A DNA stretch of 64,000 bases from Cytophagaceae bacterium (GTDB lineage: Bacteria; Bacteroidota; Bacteroidia; Cytophagales; Spirosomataceae): assembly GCA_027486845.1 (NCBI GenBank), contig JAIXOL010000041.1:62001-126000 (forward strand). Reading direction: 5' to 3'. Position numbers and translations under genes: made by a program. Shown piece by piece: positions 36,741 through 45,299 of the stretch (positions within the stretch are counted from its first letter, which is position 1; each line of letters starts with the position of its first letter). Below the pieces are notes generated by a model, which worked only from the letters and a program-made list of their open reading frames with translations, was not told the origin of the DNA and searched no databases.

Positions 36741-38450
36741 ATGATGTCTAACTCTGATATTGTTGAAACAATTGAACTCACAGCAAAGCTACTCGAACTT
36801 CATAACGAAGACGAAATTAGAATTAAAACATTTACGAATGCGGCATATAATTTGGATAAATACATAGGCGAATTATCGCAGCTTGATTTTCCGCAACTGA
36901 CGCAAATTCAAGGAGTTGGTAAAATGATGGCAGGTAAAATCTTAGAAATGGTCAGCACTGGTCAGCTTCGAGATTTGCAAGATTTATTAGCCAAAACTCC
37001 CGAAGGAGTATTAGGAATGTTTAAGATTAAAGGGCTCGGAGCGAAGAAAATCAAAGTTTTGTGGAATGAACTCGGCATTGATAACCTCAATGAATTGCAG
37101 ATTGCGTGCGAAAACGGAAGTATATCGAAGGTAAAAGGTTTTGGTGGTAAAACACAAGAATCAATACTTGAATCTTTGAAATTTATTCAAAGTCAAGCAG
37201 GTAAACTGAGAATGGACAAGGCCGCAATTTTAGCCGAAATTATTTTAGAGGAACTAAAGAAAAGTTTCGTGGAAGTCGAAATTTCGGGGCAAATTCGACG
37301 AAAATCTGAAACGGTTGATATACTTTCTTTTTTAGTCGCTTATACTGATTCTTTGCCTGATTTTAAGGCCGAAGGCTTTATAAAAGATGAAAAAACTTCT
37401 TCACCTTTTGTATGGCGTGGGAAATTTTTGGAAAATAAAATCACTATCGAAATTCGTTATGTTGTTGAAAATGAATTCCATAATAAACTATTCGTTTATA
37501 CCGCCAATGAAAACCATCTGAAGCATCGCAACGAAATTGGGGTTTCACTGCTAAGTGTTGGATTGTCAACTTCTTTGGGCGAAGTTCAAACGCAAGAAGC
37601 GGTAGAAATAGCCATTTATGAAAAATTTGGAGTACCATACATTATTCCAGAAATGCGGGAAGGCGTAAATGAATTTGAATGGATAAAGAAAAACAAGAAC
37701 GAAGATTTGGTTACATGGGAAAGCCTAAAGGGTATTCTGCACAATCACTCAACCTACTCTGATGGTCAACATTCACTCGAACAAATGGCTACTTATTGTA
37801 AGGAATTAGGTTTTGAATATTTGGGTATTGCTGACCACTCGCAATCTGCTACGTATGCGAGTGGGCTATTAATTACAAAAGTACAGCAACAGCATGCCGA
37901 GATTGAGCAATTAAACAAAAAACTCTCAATAGACCGACCATTCAAGATTTTAAAAGGAATTGAATCTGATATTTTAGGTGATGGTTCGCTTGATTATCCT
38001 GATGAAATTTTGGCTAGTTTTGATTATATTGTTGCATCAGTTCACTCGAATCTTACAATGAATCAGGCCCGTGCAACTGAACGTTTGGTGCGTGCTATCG
38101 AAAATCCTTTTACTACAATTTTAGGGCATCCAACGGGTCGATTATTACTTTCACGTCAAGGTTACCCGATTGATTATAAGGAGGTTATTGATTGTTGTGC
38201 TGCTAATGGAGTGGTAATTGAAATCAATGCTAGTCCATATAGACTTGACCTTGATTGGCGTTGGATTGAATATGCCCTTGACCGAAATGTTATGCTGAGT
38301 ATAAACCCCGATGCTCACGAAATGAAAGGCTTTCACGATATGCACTTTGGCGTTGCAGTAGCCCGTAAAGGAGGTTTAACTAAAAATATGACTTTTAATG
38401 CTTTTGGTTTGGTTGAAATGGAGGGGTATTTGGGGAGAAGAAAAAAATAA
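36741..38450 (+). CDS. polX: DNA polymerase X family protein with PHP phosphoesterase domain
   Basis: A 569-residue protein with the bacterial PolX layout: helix-hairpin-helix repeats for DNA binding (QIQGVGKMMAGKI, KIKGLGAKKIKV, KVKGFGGKTQES), a polymerase-X palm, and a C-terminal PHP domain (LHNHSTYSDGQHSLEQMATY, LGIADHSQ, later INPDAH). PolX enzymes act in base-excision repair with polymerase and 3'-5' exonuclease activities. The usual palm motif GSxRRxxETVGDIDxL here reads SGQIRRKSETVDILSF: it is shortened and keeps only one of the two adjacent metal-binding aspartates, so polymerase activity may be weak or lost, while the PHP metal residues look intact. Confidence 0.88.
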   Translation: MMSNSDIVETIELTAKLLELHNEDEIRIKTFTNAAYNLDKYIGELSQLDFPQLTQIQGVGKMMAGKILEMVSTGQLRDLQDLLAKTPEGVLGMFKIKGLGAKKIKVLWNELGIDNLNELQIACENGSISKVKGFGGKTQESILESLKFIQSQAGKLRMDKAAILAEIILEELKKSFVEVEISGQIRRKSETVDILSFLVAYTDSLPDFKAEGFIKDEKTSSPFVWRGKFLENKITIEIRYVVENEFHNKLFVYTANENHLKHRNEIGVSLLSVGLSTSLGEVQTQEAVEIAIYEKFGVPYIIPEMREGVNEFEWIKKNKNEDLVTWESLKGILHNHSTYSDGQHSLEQMATYCKELGFEYLGIADHSQSATYASGLLITKVQQQHAEIEQLNKKLSIDRPFKILKGIESDILGDGSLDYPDEILASFDYIVASVHSNLTMNQARATERLVRAIENPFTTILGHPTGRLLLSRQGYPIDYKEVIDCCAANGVVIEINASPYRLDLDWRWIEYALDRNVMLSINPDAHEMKGFHDMHFGVAVARKGGLTKNMTFNAFGLVEMEGYLGRRKK

Positions 38451-38472
38451 TTCCATTATACGGTGTTGCATT

Positions 38473-38500
38473 AGACGTAGCGGTACTACGTCTTTACTTT
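38473..38500 (+). terminator. Terminator after polX
   Basis: A perfect eight-base stem AGACGTAG/CTACGTCT (38473-38480 with 38486-38493) with a five-base loop, followed by TTACTTTTTC. Confidence 0.65.
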
Positions 38501-38651
38501 TTCAATAATAGCAACATTTCATATTCATTATGATTGGCGGATTGGGGCAAATCACTATGTTTTATATAGAATAATCCTAATTTGGTCGGCTTTACGTTGT
38601 TTATGGAACAAAGTATTTGTCTTTTTCTAATTGACTCAAGTCAGAATTAAA

Positions 38652-40043
38652 TTATTTTCGATTTAAAACTTCTTCTATCTGTCTGATTAATTCTTGGCCT
38701 TCGTCGTTACTTGGGTCGCTTACTTGTGAGACAGCAAAATTTCCTTTTTTATCAATCAAGTAGTAGGCTGGAATACCAGTTACGCCATAATTCTTTGTAA
38801 TTGTGCTTTGTTCATCAGCTCGTAGATTAATACCTTTTACATCATACATTTTTATTGCTTCACGCCAATCCGTATCGCTATCTAGCGAAATTTGAATAAA
38901 AACTACTTCATCTTGAAATTTGGCTTTTACCGTGTCCATAAATTTCATGTCATAAATACACGGCCCGCACCAACTCGCCCAAAAATCAATATAGACAATT
39001 TTGCCAAGAAAATCTTTAAGCGAAACTTCTTTACCATCCATATCTTTTATTTTGAATGGTTTTGCGGGCGAGCCTTTGGCAAGCGTTTTCGAGAAACTTA
39101 CTTTTTTAGATAGATAATTTTTGTAATCTCGGCTGGTGGCGGTTGCGAGAAAGTCATCGACCATTGCCTGAATTTTCGGCGTCACATTTTCGGCCTCAAT
39201 CATGTTTTTTAGTTTGAATGCCATTACTCGTTCTATCAATTGAAAAGAAAAATATGCTCGAGAATATGATGATTTGATGAGATTAATTTCTTCGAGTTCG
39301 GTCAAATCTTTCCGTTTTCTTAAGGCTGATTTTGCCACAAACAAATCCATGAGATTCTGAAACATATTGCCATATTCAAGCGAATGTGCCTGTACTGAGT
39401 CTGGAAGTTCTTCTATTTTCAATAAACTTTTTACTTTTTCTTCAGTCCAAGAAGTATATTTATTTCCTGATAGAAGGTTTACCTTATAATTTTGCAATGT
39501 TCCAATAATGTCGGCTTTACGAGATTGAATAAAATTGTCGGAAATATAAGGTGTTTTCTCCAAAAACGTAATTTGTGTTTGTTGCTCACTATCTAAAAAA
39601 TCAAAATATAGCTCCTGACTGGCTTTGCTTAGAGCATCAGCTTCTTTTTCAAAATCTCGTTTTTCTTCAAATTTTTCTCTCTGTTTTACATAGTAGTTAA
39701 GTTTGTCAGAACCCATTCCTGAAAATTTAAGTGATGGCCAAAAATTTTTTGGGGAAAACTTCATCGAAATATCATCTTCTGGCTCGATAATCCAATAATG
39801 AAAACCTTGGTCGGCATAATAAAAATCAATATAAGCTACATGGTTGAGGCTCGTGCTGAAACTAAACTGGTTTTTATCATTGAGTTTTATTTCGTATTCT
39901 TCTTCATCGCCTACCCAGTCTCGATATAATGTAATAAGTACTTTTCGTTCAGTAGGATTTTGTACCTCGCCTGATAGTTTGAATATACCTTGTGCCGAAC
40001 AAATATTTGATAAAATAATAAACAAAAATAATAAGCGAATCAT
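38652..40043 (-). CDS. Secreted TlpA/ResA-like thiol-disulfide oxidoreductase
   Basis: Exported 463-residue protein with a signal peptide (ending CSAQG), an N-terminal DUF4369-like beta domain, a long helical middle region, and a C-terminal thioredoxin fold with the active-site pair in WASWCGPC (Cys359, Cys362) and a cis-Pro region GIPAYYLIDKKG. Such fusions are frequent in Bacteroidota and act in periplasmic thiol redox or cytochrome maturation. It is followed at 11 bases by the ABC permease gene upstream on the same strand, so it may be the third gene of that transcript. Confidence 0.88.
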   Translation of the reverse strand: MIRLLFLFIILSNICSAQGIFKLSGEVQNPTERKVLITLYRDWVGDEEEYEIKLNDKNQFSFSTSLNHVAYIDFYYADQGFHYWIIEPEDDISMKFSPKNFWPSLKFSGMGSDKLNYYVKQREKFEEKRDFEKEADALSKASQELYFDFLDSEQQTQITFLEKTPYISDNFIQSRKADIIGTLQNYKVNLLSGNKYTSWTEEKVKSLLKIEELPDSVQAHSLEYGNMFQNLMDLFVAKSALRKRKDLTELEEINLIKSSYSRAYFSFQLIERVMAFKLKNMIEAENVTPKIQAMVDDFLATATSRDYKNYLSKKVSFSKTLAKGSPAKPFKIKDMDGKEVSLKDFLGKIVYIDFWASWCGPCIYDMKFMDTVKAKFQDEVVFIQISLDSDTDWREAIKMYDVKGINLRADEQSTITKNYGVTGIPAYYLIDKKGNFAVSQVSDPSNDEGQELIRQIEEVLNRK

Positions 40044-40054
40044 AGCTATTTGAT

Positions 40055-41152
40055 TTATGAAGACTGACTTTCATAATAGTTTTTTTGGAAAACGAAAATA
40101 GCCAACGAGAAATTGACTAGTGCCATCAAAATTACTGGAATTTTGAACATTATCATAAGCAAGAAAAGAATTCCTGCAAAAAATAACCGCTGTAAGTAAG
40201 TATCAGCCGAAATGTCATTGATATACTGCGTATGATGATTGAGAAATATCATCGAAAGAACAAACATAATAAGTTGAAAAGCAAAAAGATAACTCACACC
40301 ATTTGGTAGATTTCGGAGTATAATGATGAGTTCAGGCATAAGCAGAAGAGAATAGGTGAGTAAGTAACCTAAAATTCGCTGTTGTAAACTCAGAGGAAGA
40401 TTGCGATTAATAGATAAAAACTGGTTTTCAAAATAAAAAAACTGCTGACAAAAAACAGTGTTTCCAGCCGCAGCAATGAGACCACCTATTGCTAAAAGAC
40501 GTTCGTCATAAATATCGGTAGGGTAGAGGCTACAAATCCCGATGAGAATTAGGCAAGTAAAAAGTTTACTCAATAACATCAAAACGGGTTGTTTGGCAAT
40601 TAAATATCTGATATAAAAAAGATACGACGGGGTTTTGAAACGGCTAAGAAGGTTTTGAATAGGTTTTGGCGAAACTCGAACAATATTTGGGTGCTTGATA
40701 CGGTATTCGTAGATGATGATTCCTGCAAAAATTAATAAGATATTGAAGCCAATAATAGCTGAGGTTTCTAAAATTTTATTTTGTTCAAAGCCAATTTTTA
40801 TCATCCAACATGAATAAAGTATGGTGAGTTGAAGCAAAGAAAGCTGCATCAAACCCAAAGCTAGATAGCGTTTTAGTGGCGAAAAAAGTCGAATATTATA
40901 TAAAAATTCATTGTTTTTCGATTCAAACATCCGGAGACAAAATAAAATCACTTTTAGAGCATGCAATGCCCAACCAATGAAAATTAAACTTAAAAGTGAA
41001 GGAAGATTTAAAGCACTTTTAATAATGGTTTTATGTTCTTCGGCTCGCAAAAACCCAAATGAAAGCATCATGACGGCGAATATGAATATCGTATTTTGAC
41101 GATAATACTCTTTTGTAATCGTTAAGCTTAGTATGCGAGAGATAGTTTTCAT
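40055..41152 (-). CDS. ABC transporter membrane subunit (unrecognised family)
   Basis: A 365-residue integral membrane protein with about nine or ten predicted helices and few charged loops. No standard permease motif was recognised. It overlaps the upstream ATPase gene by four bases (ATGA), which indicates translational coupling, so it is most likely the transmembrane partner of that ATPase. Substrate unknown. The TlpA-like gene follows after 11 bases. Confidence 0.7.
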   Translation of the reverse strand: MKTISRILSLTITKEYYRQNTIFIFAVMMLSFGFLRAEEHKTIIKSALNLPSLLSLIFIGWALHALKVILFCLRMFESKNNEFLYNIRLFSPLKRYLALGLMQLSLLQLTILYSCWMIKIGFEQNKILETSAIIGFNILLIFAGIIIYEYRIKHPNIVRVSPKPIQNLLSRFKTPSYLFYIRYLIAKQPVLMLLSKLFTCLILIGICSLYPTDIYDERLLAIGGLIAAAGNTVFCQQFFYFENQFLSINRNLPLSLQQRILGYLLTYSLLLMPELIIILRNLPNGVSYLFAFQLIMFVLSMIFLNHHTQYINDISADTYLQRLFFAGILFLLMIMFKIPVILMALVNFSLAIFVFQKNYYESQSS

Positions 41153-41778
41153 AACTGCGTAATAGTTTGATTTTGAACCAAATACATATTCTTTATGGCG
41201 AGTTTCTCAAATCTAAAATCTTGATGTGAGGAAAGTAAAAAACTCACTCCTTGTTTTTCGGCATATTCTTTCACGAGTTCATATACAATTTGTACCGAAC
41301 GGTCGTCAATCGTAATGAGGGGTTCGTCGAGCATGATTAAGCTGGGTTTTCCTAGAAATGCACTCAGCAATGATATTTTTTTTAGCATTCCACTTGAATA
41401 GGTTCCGATGGCCGATTTCCAATACACATCTACACCCAAAATCTCGCTAAGTTGTTTGAGTTGCGATGTATCAGCTTTTTTTGCTGCTGCAATAAAACTT
41501 AATAAATCATAGCCCGACAAGTAATCAGGATAGAGTGGGTCGGCTTCGCTCATGTTTACTTTCATACGATAGGGAACGGCATCATTCCTGATATCAAGAT
41601 TTTTCCAAGAAATTTCGCCATCGAAAGGAATGATTCCTGCTACTGAACGAAAAAAAGTTGATTTCCCCGAACCGTTAATTCCTTTGAACCAATGAATTCC
41701 TTCGGGAATTTCTAAATTTTCAACCGCAACGATTGTATGGTTATTATAGCTTTTTGAAAAATTTTTGATTTTTAACAT
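41149..41778 (-). CDS. ABC transporter ATP-binding protein
   Basis: A compact ATPase of 209 residues with Walker A INGSGKSTF, a signature-like TYSSGMLKKISLLSAF, Walker B SLIMLDEPLITID, and the switch His in LLSSHQD. The small size and the short helical domain resemble CcmA-type and other minimal ABC subunits. ATG 41778 (MLKIKNFSKSYNN) fits the domain start; the frame from 41835 adds a basic, unsupported extension. It is translationally coupled to a membrane protein gene. Confidence 0.85.
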   Translation of the reverse strand: MLKIKNFSKSYNNHTIVAVENLEIPEGIHWFKGINGSGKSTFFRSVAGIIPFDGEISWKNLDIRNDAVPYRMKVNMSEADPLYPDYLSGYDLLSFIAAAKKADTSQLKQLSEILGVDVYWKSAIGTYSSGMLKKISLLSAFLGKPSLIMLDEPLITIDDRSVQIVYELVKEYAEKQGVSFLLSSHQDFRFEKLAIKNMYLVQNQTITQL

Positions 41779-42282
41779 TTTGAAAAATGATATTTTTTTG
41801 AACGACGATTTACGATTTTTTTGATTTACAACCAAAACATTTACATAAACGGTATTTCTAGAAAAGTCTAAAGCTATATTTATTAAAATATTTTAAAAAC
41901 AAAGTTCTATATAATCTTTGAAAAAGAATATTTGGTAATAGCGGTTAAAATCGTTCAAAAAAATGGTTTTTGTATTATTGTAAGGAAGTATTGTAAACTG
42001 ATTTAGGAAAGTGATATTTTGACTTTTCTTTAGTCTATTTAATTAATAGGATTATTTGACTTTTCTCTTGAAGTATTTCAAAAATCATTGTAATATTCTA
42101 AGATTCTTCTATAATTTTAAAACAACTTTCAGAAATTTACGATTTCTTAATTGACTTGTATTCAATTACTTACATACATTTGCAGTACAAAGGTTTTCAA
42201 AGGAGACGAAAAACTGATATGACTTTATTTAGTTTTAACTTTTTAAAATTTTACTCCAATCGAAACAAAATCAAAGAAAATT
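41779..42282. other. Divergent intergenic region before the secreted paralogue pair
   Basis: About 500 AT-rich bases. The one clear signal is the promoter at 42151-42182 directed at the first small secreted protein. No ORF, repeat or RNA gene was recognised. Confidence 0.5.
42151..42182 (+). promoter_or_regulatory. Promoter of the first small secreted protein
   Basis: TTG at 42151-42153 and TACATTTG at 42175-42182 are separated by 21 bases, a good Bacteroidota match, giving a leader of about 95 bases. Confidence 0.6.
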
Positions 42283-42708
42283 ATGAAGAAATTATCATTA
42301 GTATTAACAATTGCAGCAACAATTGTCTCGGCAACCGTCACGCAAGGAATGGCACAAGCGAAAGCTGCTTCAGGAACGCTTGCCGCAGGAACGCCTGCCG
42401 CAGGAAAAATTAGTTCAACATCTGAAGTTACAAATCTGAGCGTTAAAGACATGGGTAGTCTTCACTTCAAGTTAGCATTTGAGAACCCTTTGCGACAAAA
42501 AACGAAAATATCTTTAATTGACAAAGACAGAAATGTGTTGTTCGACGACTACATGCACGAAAATACACAATATGTTAAAGCTTTTAATCTTTCCAACTTA
42601 GCCGATGGAGAATATACTTTCTTGGTTGAATCTGGCAAGGATAAACAGAAAAAAGATTTTACAATCAGTACCAAAACTCTCCGTGGTATTTTTTTGGCGA
42701 GCAATTGA
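42283..42708 (+). CDS. Small secreted protein, paralogue A
   Basis: A 141-residue protein with a signal peptide (cleavage near GMAQA), a low-complexity Ala/Gly segment (ASGTLAAGTPAAGKIS, an internal repeat of GTLAAGTPAAG type) and a beta-rich domain of about 90 residues (LSVKDMGSLHFKLAFENP ... KTKISLIDKD ... YTFLVESG). It is close to the next gene in the second half, so they arose by tandem duplication. Function unknown; the fold looks Ig-like, similar in style to periplasmic DUF3244-type proteins. Confidence 0.75.
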   Translation: MKKLSLVLTIAATIVSATVTQGMAQAKAASGTLAAGTPAAGKISSTSEVTNLSVKDMGSLHFKLAFENPLRQKTKISLIDKDRNVLFDDYMHENTQYVKAFNLSNLADGEYTFLVESGKDKQKKDFTISTKTLRGIFLASN

Positions 42709-42801
42709 TTTGACTTGCAATTTTTTACTCAAAAGGTACATAGTTGCAAAGGTTCAGAGGCGACTGTCGCTCGGTGCAAAGTGTTGAAAATGAGATAATT
42801 A

Positions 42802-42809
42802 TATATTTG
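42802..42809 (+). promoter_or_regulatory. Possible -7 box (TATATTTG) for paralogue B
   Basis: An exact TAnnTTTG match 62 bases ahead of the second paralogue suggests it can be expressed separately. The nearest upstream TTG (42784) is only 15 bases away, closer than usual. Confidence 0.4.
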
Positions 42810-42871
42810 AATTTTCACAAACCATTTTTGGTAAAAATAAAACAATAAACAGCATTTAAACAATTAAGAAA

Positions 42872-43279
42872 ATGAACAAGAACACAAAAAATATCATCAA
42901 TGCGATTGTAGTAGTATTTACACTTGCAACTGCTACAACACAAGTAACGGCTCAAAGTAAAGTTGCAGCGGGAAAAGTGACTTCATTTGAGAAAAACACT
43001 TTGAGCGTACAAGATTTAGGTAGCCTACGTTTTAAATTGGCTTTTGAAAACCCTTCTAAGCTAAAAACAAAAATTTCTTTGATTGATAAAGAAAACAATG
43101 TGTTTTTCTATGATTATCCAACAAATGATGCTCAGTATGTTAAAGCATTTGATTTATCAAACTTGCTTGATGGCGAATATTCTTTTTTAGTAGAATTAGG
43201 AACCGAGAAATTGAAAAAAGATTTTGTAATCACTACTAAATCTTTCCGTGGAATAGCATTGGCAAGTGACCGCAAATAA
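42872..43279 (+). CDS. Small secreted protein, paralogue B
   Basis: A 135-residue protein with a signal peptide (ending TAQSK region) and the same domain as paralogue A: LSVQDLGSLRFKLAFENP, KTKISLIDKENNVFFYDY, AQYVKAFDLSNL-DGEYSFLVE and a final K-FRGIALAS. It lacks the Ala/Gly repeat of paralogue A. Conserved blocks across the two copies with diverged signal peptides suggest the mature domain is under selection. A strong terminator follows. No enzymatic motif is visible. Confidence 0.75.
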   Translation: MNKNTKNIINAIVVVFTLATATTQVTAQSKVAAGKVTSFEKNTLSVQDLGSLRFKLAFENPSKLKTKISLIDKENNVFFYDYPTNDAQYVKAFDLSNLLDGEYSFLVELGTEKLKKDFVITTKSFRGIALASDRK

Positions 43280-43343
43280 TATGGAATATTGTCAGCAAAG
43301 TTTGGACAAACTTCGTCAATGCTAAAAACCTTTGTATTTGATT

Positions 43344-43378
43344 GTCAAGCCGTTGTATTGCAGCGGCTTGACTTTTTT
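43344..43378 (+). terminator. Terminator after the secreted paralogue pair
   Basis: Perfect nine-base stem GTCAAGCCG/CGGCTTGAC (43344-43352 with 43364-43372) then six T residues. Confidence 0.85.
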
Positions 43379-44171
43379 ATATTGCCACAGGAGCTTTGAT
43401 GCCCGGATATGGGTCGTATTCTGAAAGAGTAAAATCTTCAAATTTGAAATCAAAAATACTTTTTATATCTGGGTTTAAAGTCATTTTTGGTAATTTTCGT
43501 GGTTCACGAGAAAGTTGTTTTTCTACTTGTTCCAAATGATTTGAATAAATGTGTGTATCTCCGCCAGTCCAAATAAATTCATGGGCTTCGAGTCCGCATT
43601 CTTGAGCAACCATCATCGTGAAAAGTGCATAAGAGGCAATATTGAATGGAACGCCCAAAAACACATCGGCACTACGTTGGTATAATTGGCAAGATAGCTT
43701 ATTATCAGCCACATAAAACTGAAAAAAAGCATGGCAAGGCATTAATGCCATCTGTGATAATTCTCCAACATTCCAAGCTGAAACAATGATTCGGCGAGAA
43801 TCAGGTGATTTTTTTAGTTGATTCAGTACATCTTTCAATTGGTCAATTACTTGTCCATTTGGAGCTTCCCAACTTCGCCATTGTTTGCCATAAACTGGCC
43901 CTAAATCACCATTCTCATCGGCCCATTCGTCCCAAATTGAAACTCCGTTTTCTTTCAAATAAGCGGTATTAGTTTCGCCTTTGATAAACCAAAGTAACTC
44001 GTGGATGATAGATTTTGTATGTACTTTTTTGGTCGTAACGAGCGGAAAACCTTCTTGAAGATTGAAACGCATTTGATAGCCAAAAACACTAATAGTGCCT
44101 GTTCCTGTGCGATCAGTTTTTTTTGTACCGTTGTCGAGAATATGCTTTAATAAATCGTGATATTGCTTCAT
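43377..44171 (-). CDS. thyA: Thymidylate synthase
   Basis: Folate-dependent enzyme of 264 residues that methylates dUMP to dTMP; the length equals the E. coli enzyme. The catalytic Cys146 lies in [14 protein letters not shown], with the dUMP-binding [19 protein letters not shown] and HIYSNH segments intact. ATG 44171 ([15 protein letters not shown]) is preferred to the frame from 44201. No folA gene follows in this window. Confidence 0.96.
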   Translation of the reverse strand: MKQYHDLLKHILDNGTKKTDRTGTGTISVFGYQMRFNLQEGFPLVTTKKVHTKSIIHELLWFIKGETNTAYLKENGVSIWDEWADENGDLGPVYGKQWRSWEAPNGQVIDQLKDVLNQLKKSPDSRRIIVSAWNVGELSQMALMPCHAFFQFYVADNKLSCQLYQRSADVFLGVPFNIASYALFTMMVAQECGLEAHEFIWTGGDTHIYSNHLEQVEKQLSREPRKLPKMTLNPDIKSIFDFKFEDFTLSEYDPYPGIKAPVAI

Positions 44172-44356
44172 TTTGGGTAAATTATTGAAGATTTTTGGCA
44201 AAGATAATACATAAAGGTTCTTTTTCCATATAAAAAAGCAAACCCGTCAAATCTTTGCCAAATGAAGATTTTTGGGTGAAAAAACAAAAGCTATCAAGAA
44301 ATCTAAGGTAGTAAAATCTGGCGTTTGAGCGATGTAATTGAGTATATCTTTCTAGC

Positions 44357-44902
44357 TTATTTTCGAAAAAAATCACGTCGGCGTTGCTTCCGAAAATAGC
44401 TCTTAAAACCCAAATAAAGAAAGAGAATAGCAGCTAAGCCAAAAAGAAATGAAAGAGAATTGAGCGAAACCAACGCAAGCAAAATAGCAATACCTAAGAT
44501 GATTAAGCCTGTATAAATTGTAGAATTTAGAGGCACTTCCTTTGGATTGCGTTTATAGAGTTTCTTGTGATAATTTACGGCAATTGGAGTGTTTTTACTG
44601 TAAAAAGCAATATTTTGATGCTGAATAATCCTTTTTTTAATATTACTTTTATCGAACTCTTCTACATTTATTGGATGAGCCTCAATAATAAGATTCTCTG
44701 ATAATTTAGGTTCGGTTGAAATTATTGTAGCATTATCAAGAGAAGCACTTAGCTGAATATCAGGCTGAATAATGTTAGGTTGTAGTTCAATATTTTTTTT
44801 GGTATGTATGTAGCTCGAATAGGCCGATTGTTGAAAATACGCTACATCTTTTTTACAAGATACAAGCATACAAAAACATAATAAAATCAGAAGGTGTTTC
44901 AT
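44357..44902 (-). CDS. Putative lipoprotein with C-terminal membrane hairpin
   Basis: A 181-residue protein not assigned to a family. The N-terminus MKHLLILLCFCMLVSCKKD carries a lipobox (LVSC), predicting lipid attachment. A polar middle region is followed by two adjacent hydrophobic segments (about residues 129-145 and 148-165) and a very basic tail (KSYFRKQRRRDFFRK). A lipobox together with a C-terminal transmembrane hairpin is an unusual mix seen in some Bacteroidota envelope proteins. Nothing is known of the function from the sequence. Confidence 0.65.
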   Translation of the reverse strand: MKHLLILLCFCMLVSCKKDVAYFQQSAYSSYIHTKKNIELQPNIIQPDIQLSASLDNATIISTEPKLSENLIIEAHPINVEEFDKSNIKKRIIQHQNIAFYSKNTPIAVNYHKKLYKRNPKEVPLNSTIYTGLIILGIAILLALVSLNSLSFLFGLAAILFLYLGFKSYFRKQRRRDFFRK

Positions 44903-45299
44903 TAGATAAAAGTCGAAAGTTTATTTTTTGATAAATAAAACGTTGACTTTACAATTTTGTTGTTGCGTTTACTTCAACTTTTGAAACCAAAGAAAGGTTT
45001 TGTTAGTTTATACAGAGCATATTTTTCCGTTCCATCAATGTCATTAGGGGACATTGATGGCATTGGTCTGTTTTTTGGGGAATAAATTTATAATTGTTAA
45101 AGTTACCAGAAAAAAAACTGTCGTAAAATTAATTTCTGAGTATTTTTAAATCAAAATATTTGGAAACCTTGCTTCCCCTAAATACCTTATGCCAAGTTTA
45201 CTATATCTTGCAAGAAAACACCACTTTTACCTCTCAACTTTTGCGTGTAGATAAAGTTTTTTATGACAATTAATCGGGCGGCGTTCCGCTTTTAAAATC
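44903..45299. other. Intergenic region with a perfect hairpin
   Basis: About 400 bases between the lipoprotein gene (leftward) and the broken SGNH gene (rightward). It holds a perfect 11-base-pair hairpin (45032-45060) and otherwise no recognised gene or consensus promoter. Confidence 0.45.
45032..45060. repeat. Perfect 11-base-pair inverted repeat
   Basis: CCATCAATGTC (45032-45042) and GACATTGATGG (45050-45060) with a seven-base loop. A T tract begins ten bases further on (45071), too far for a classical terminator. It could be a regulator site or a weak terminator. Confidence 0.5.
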
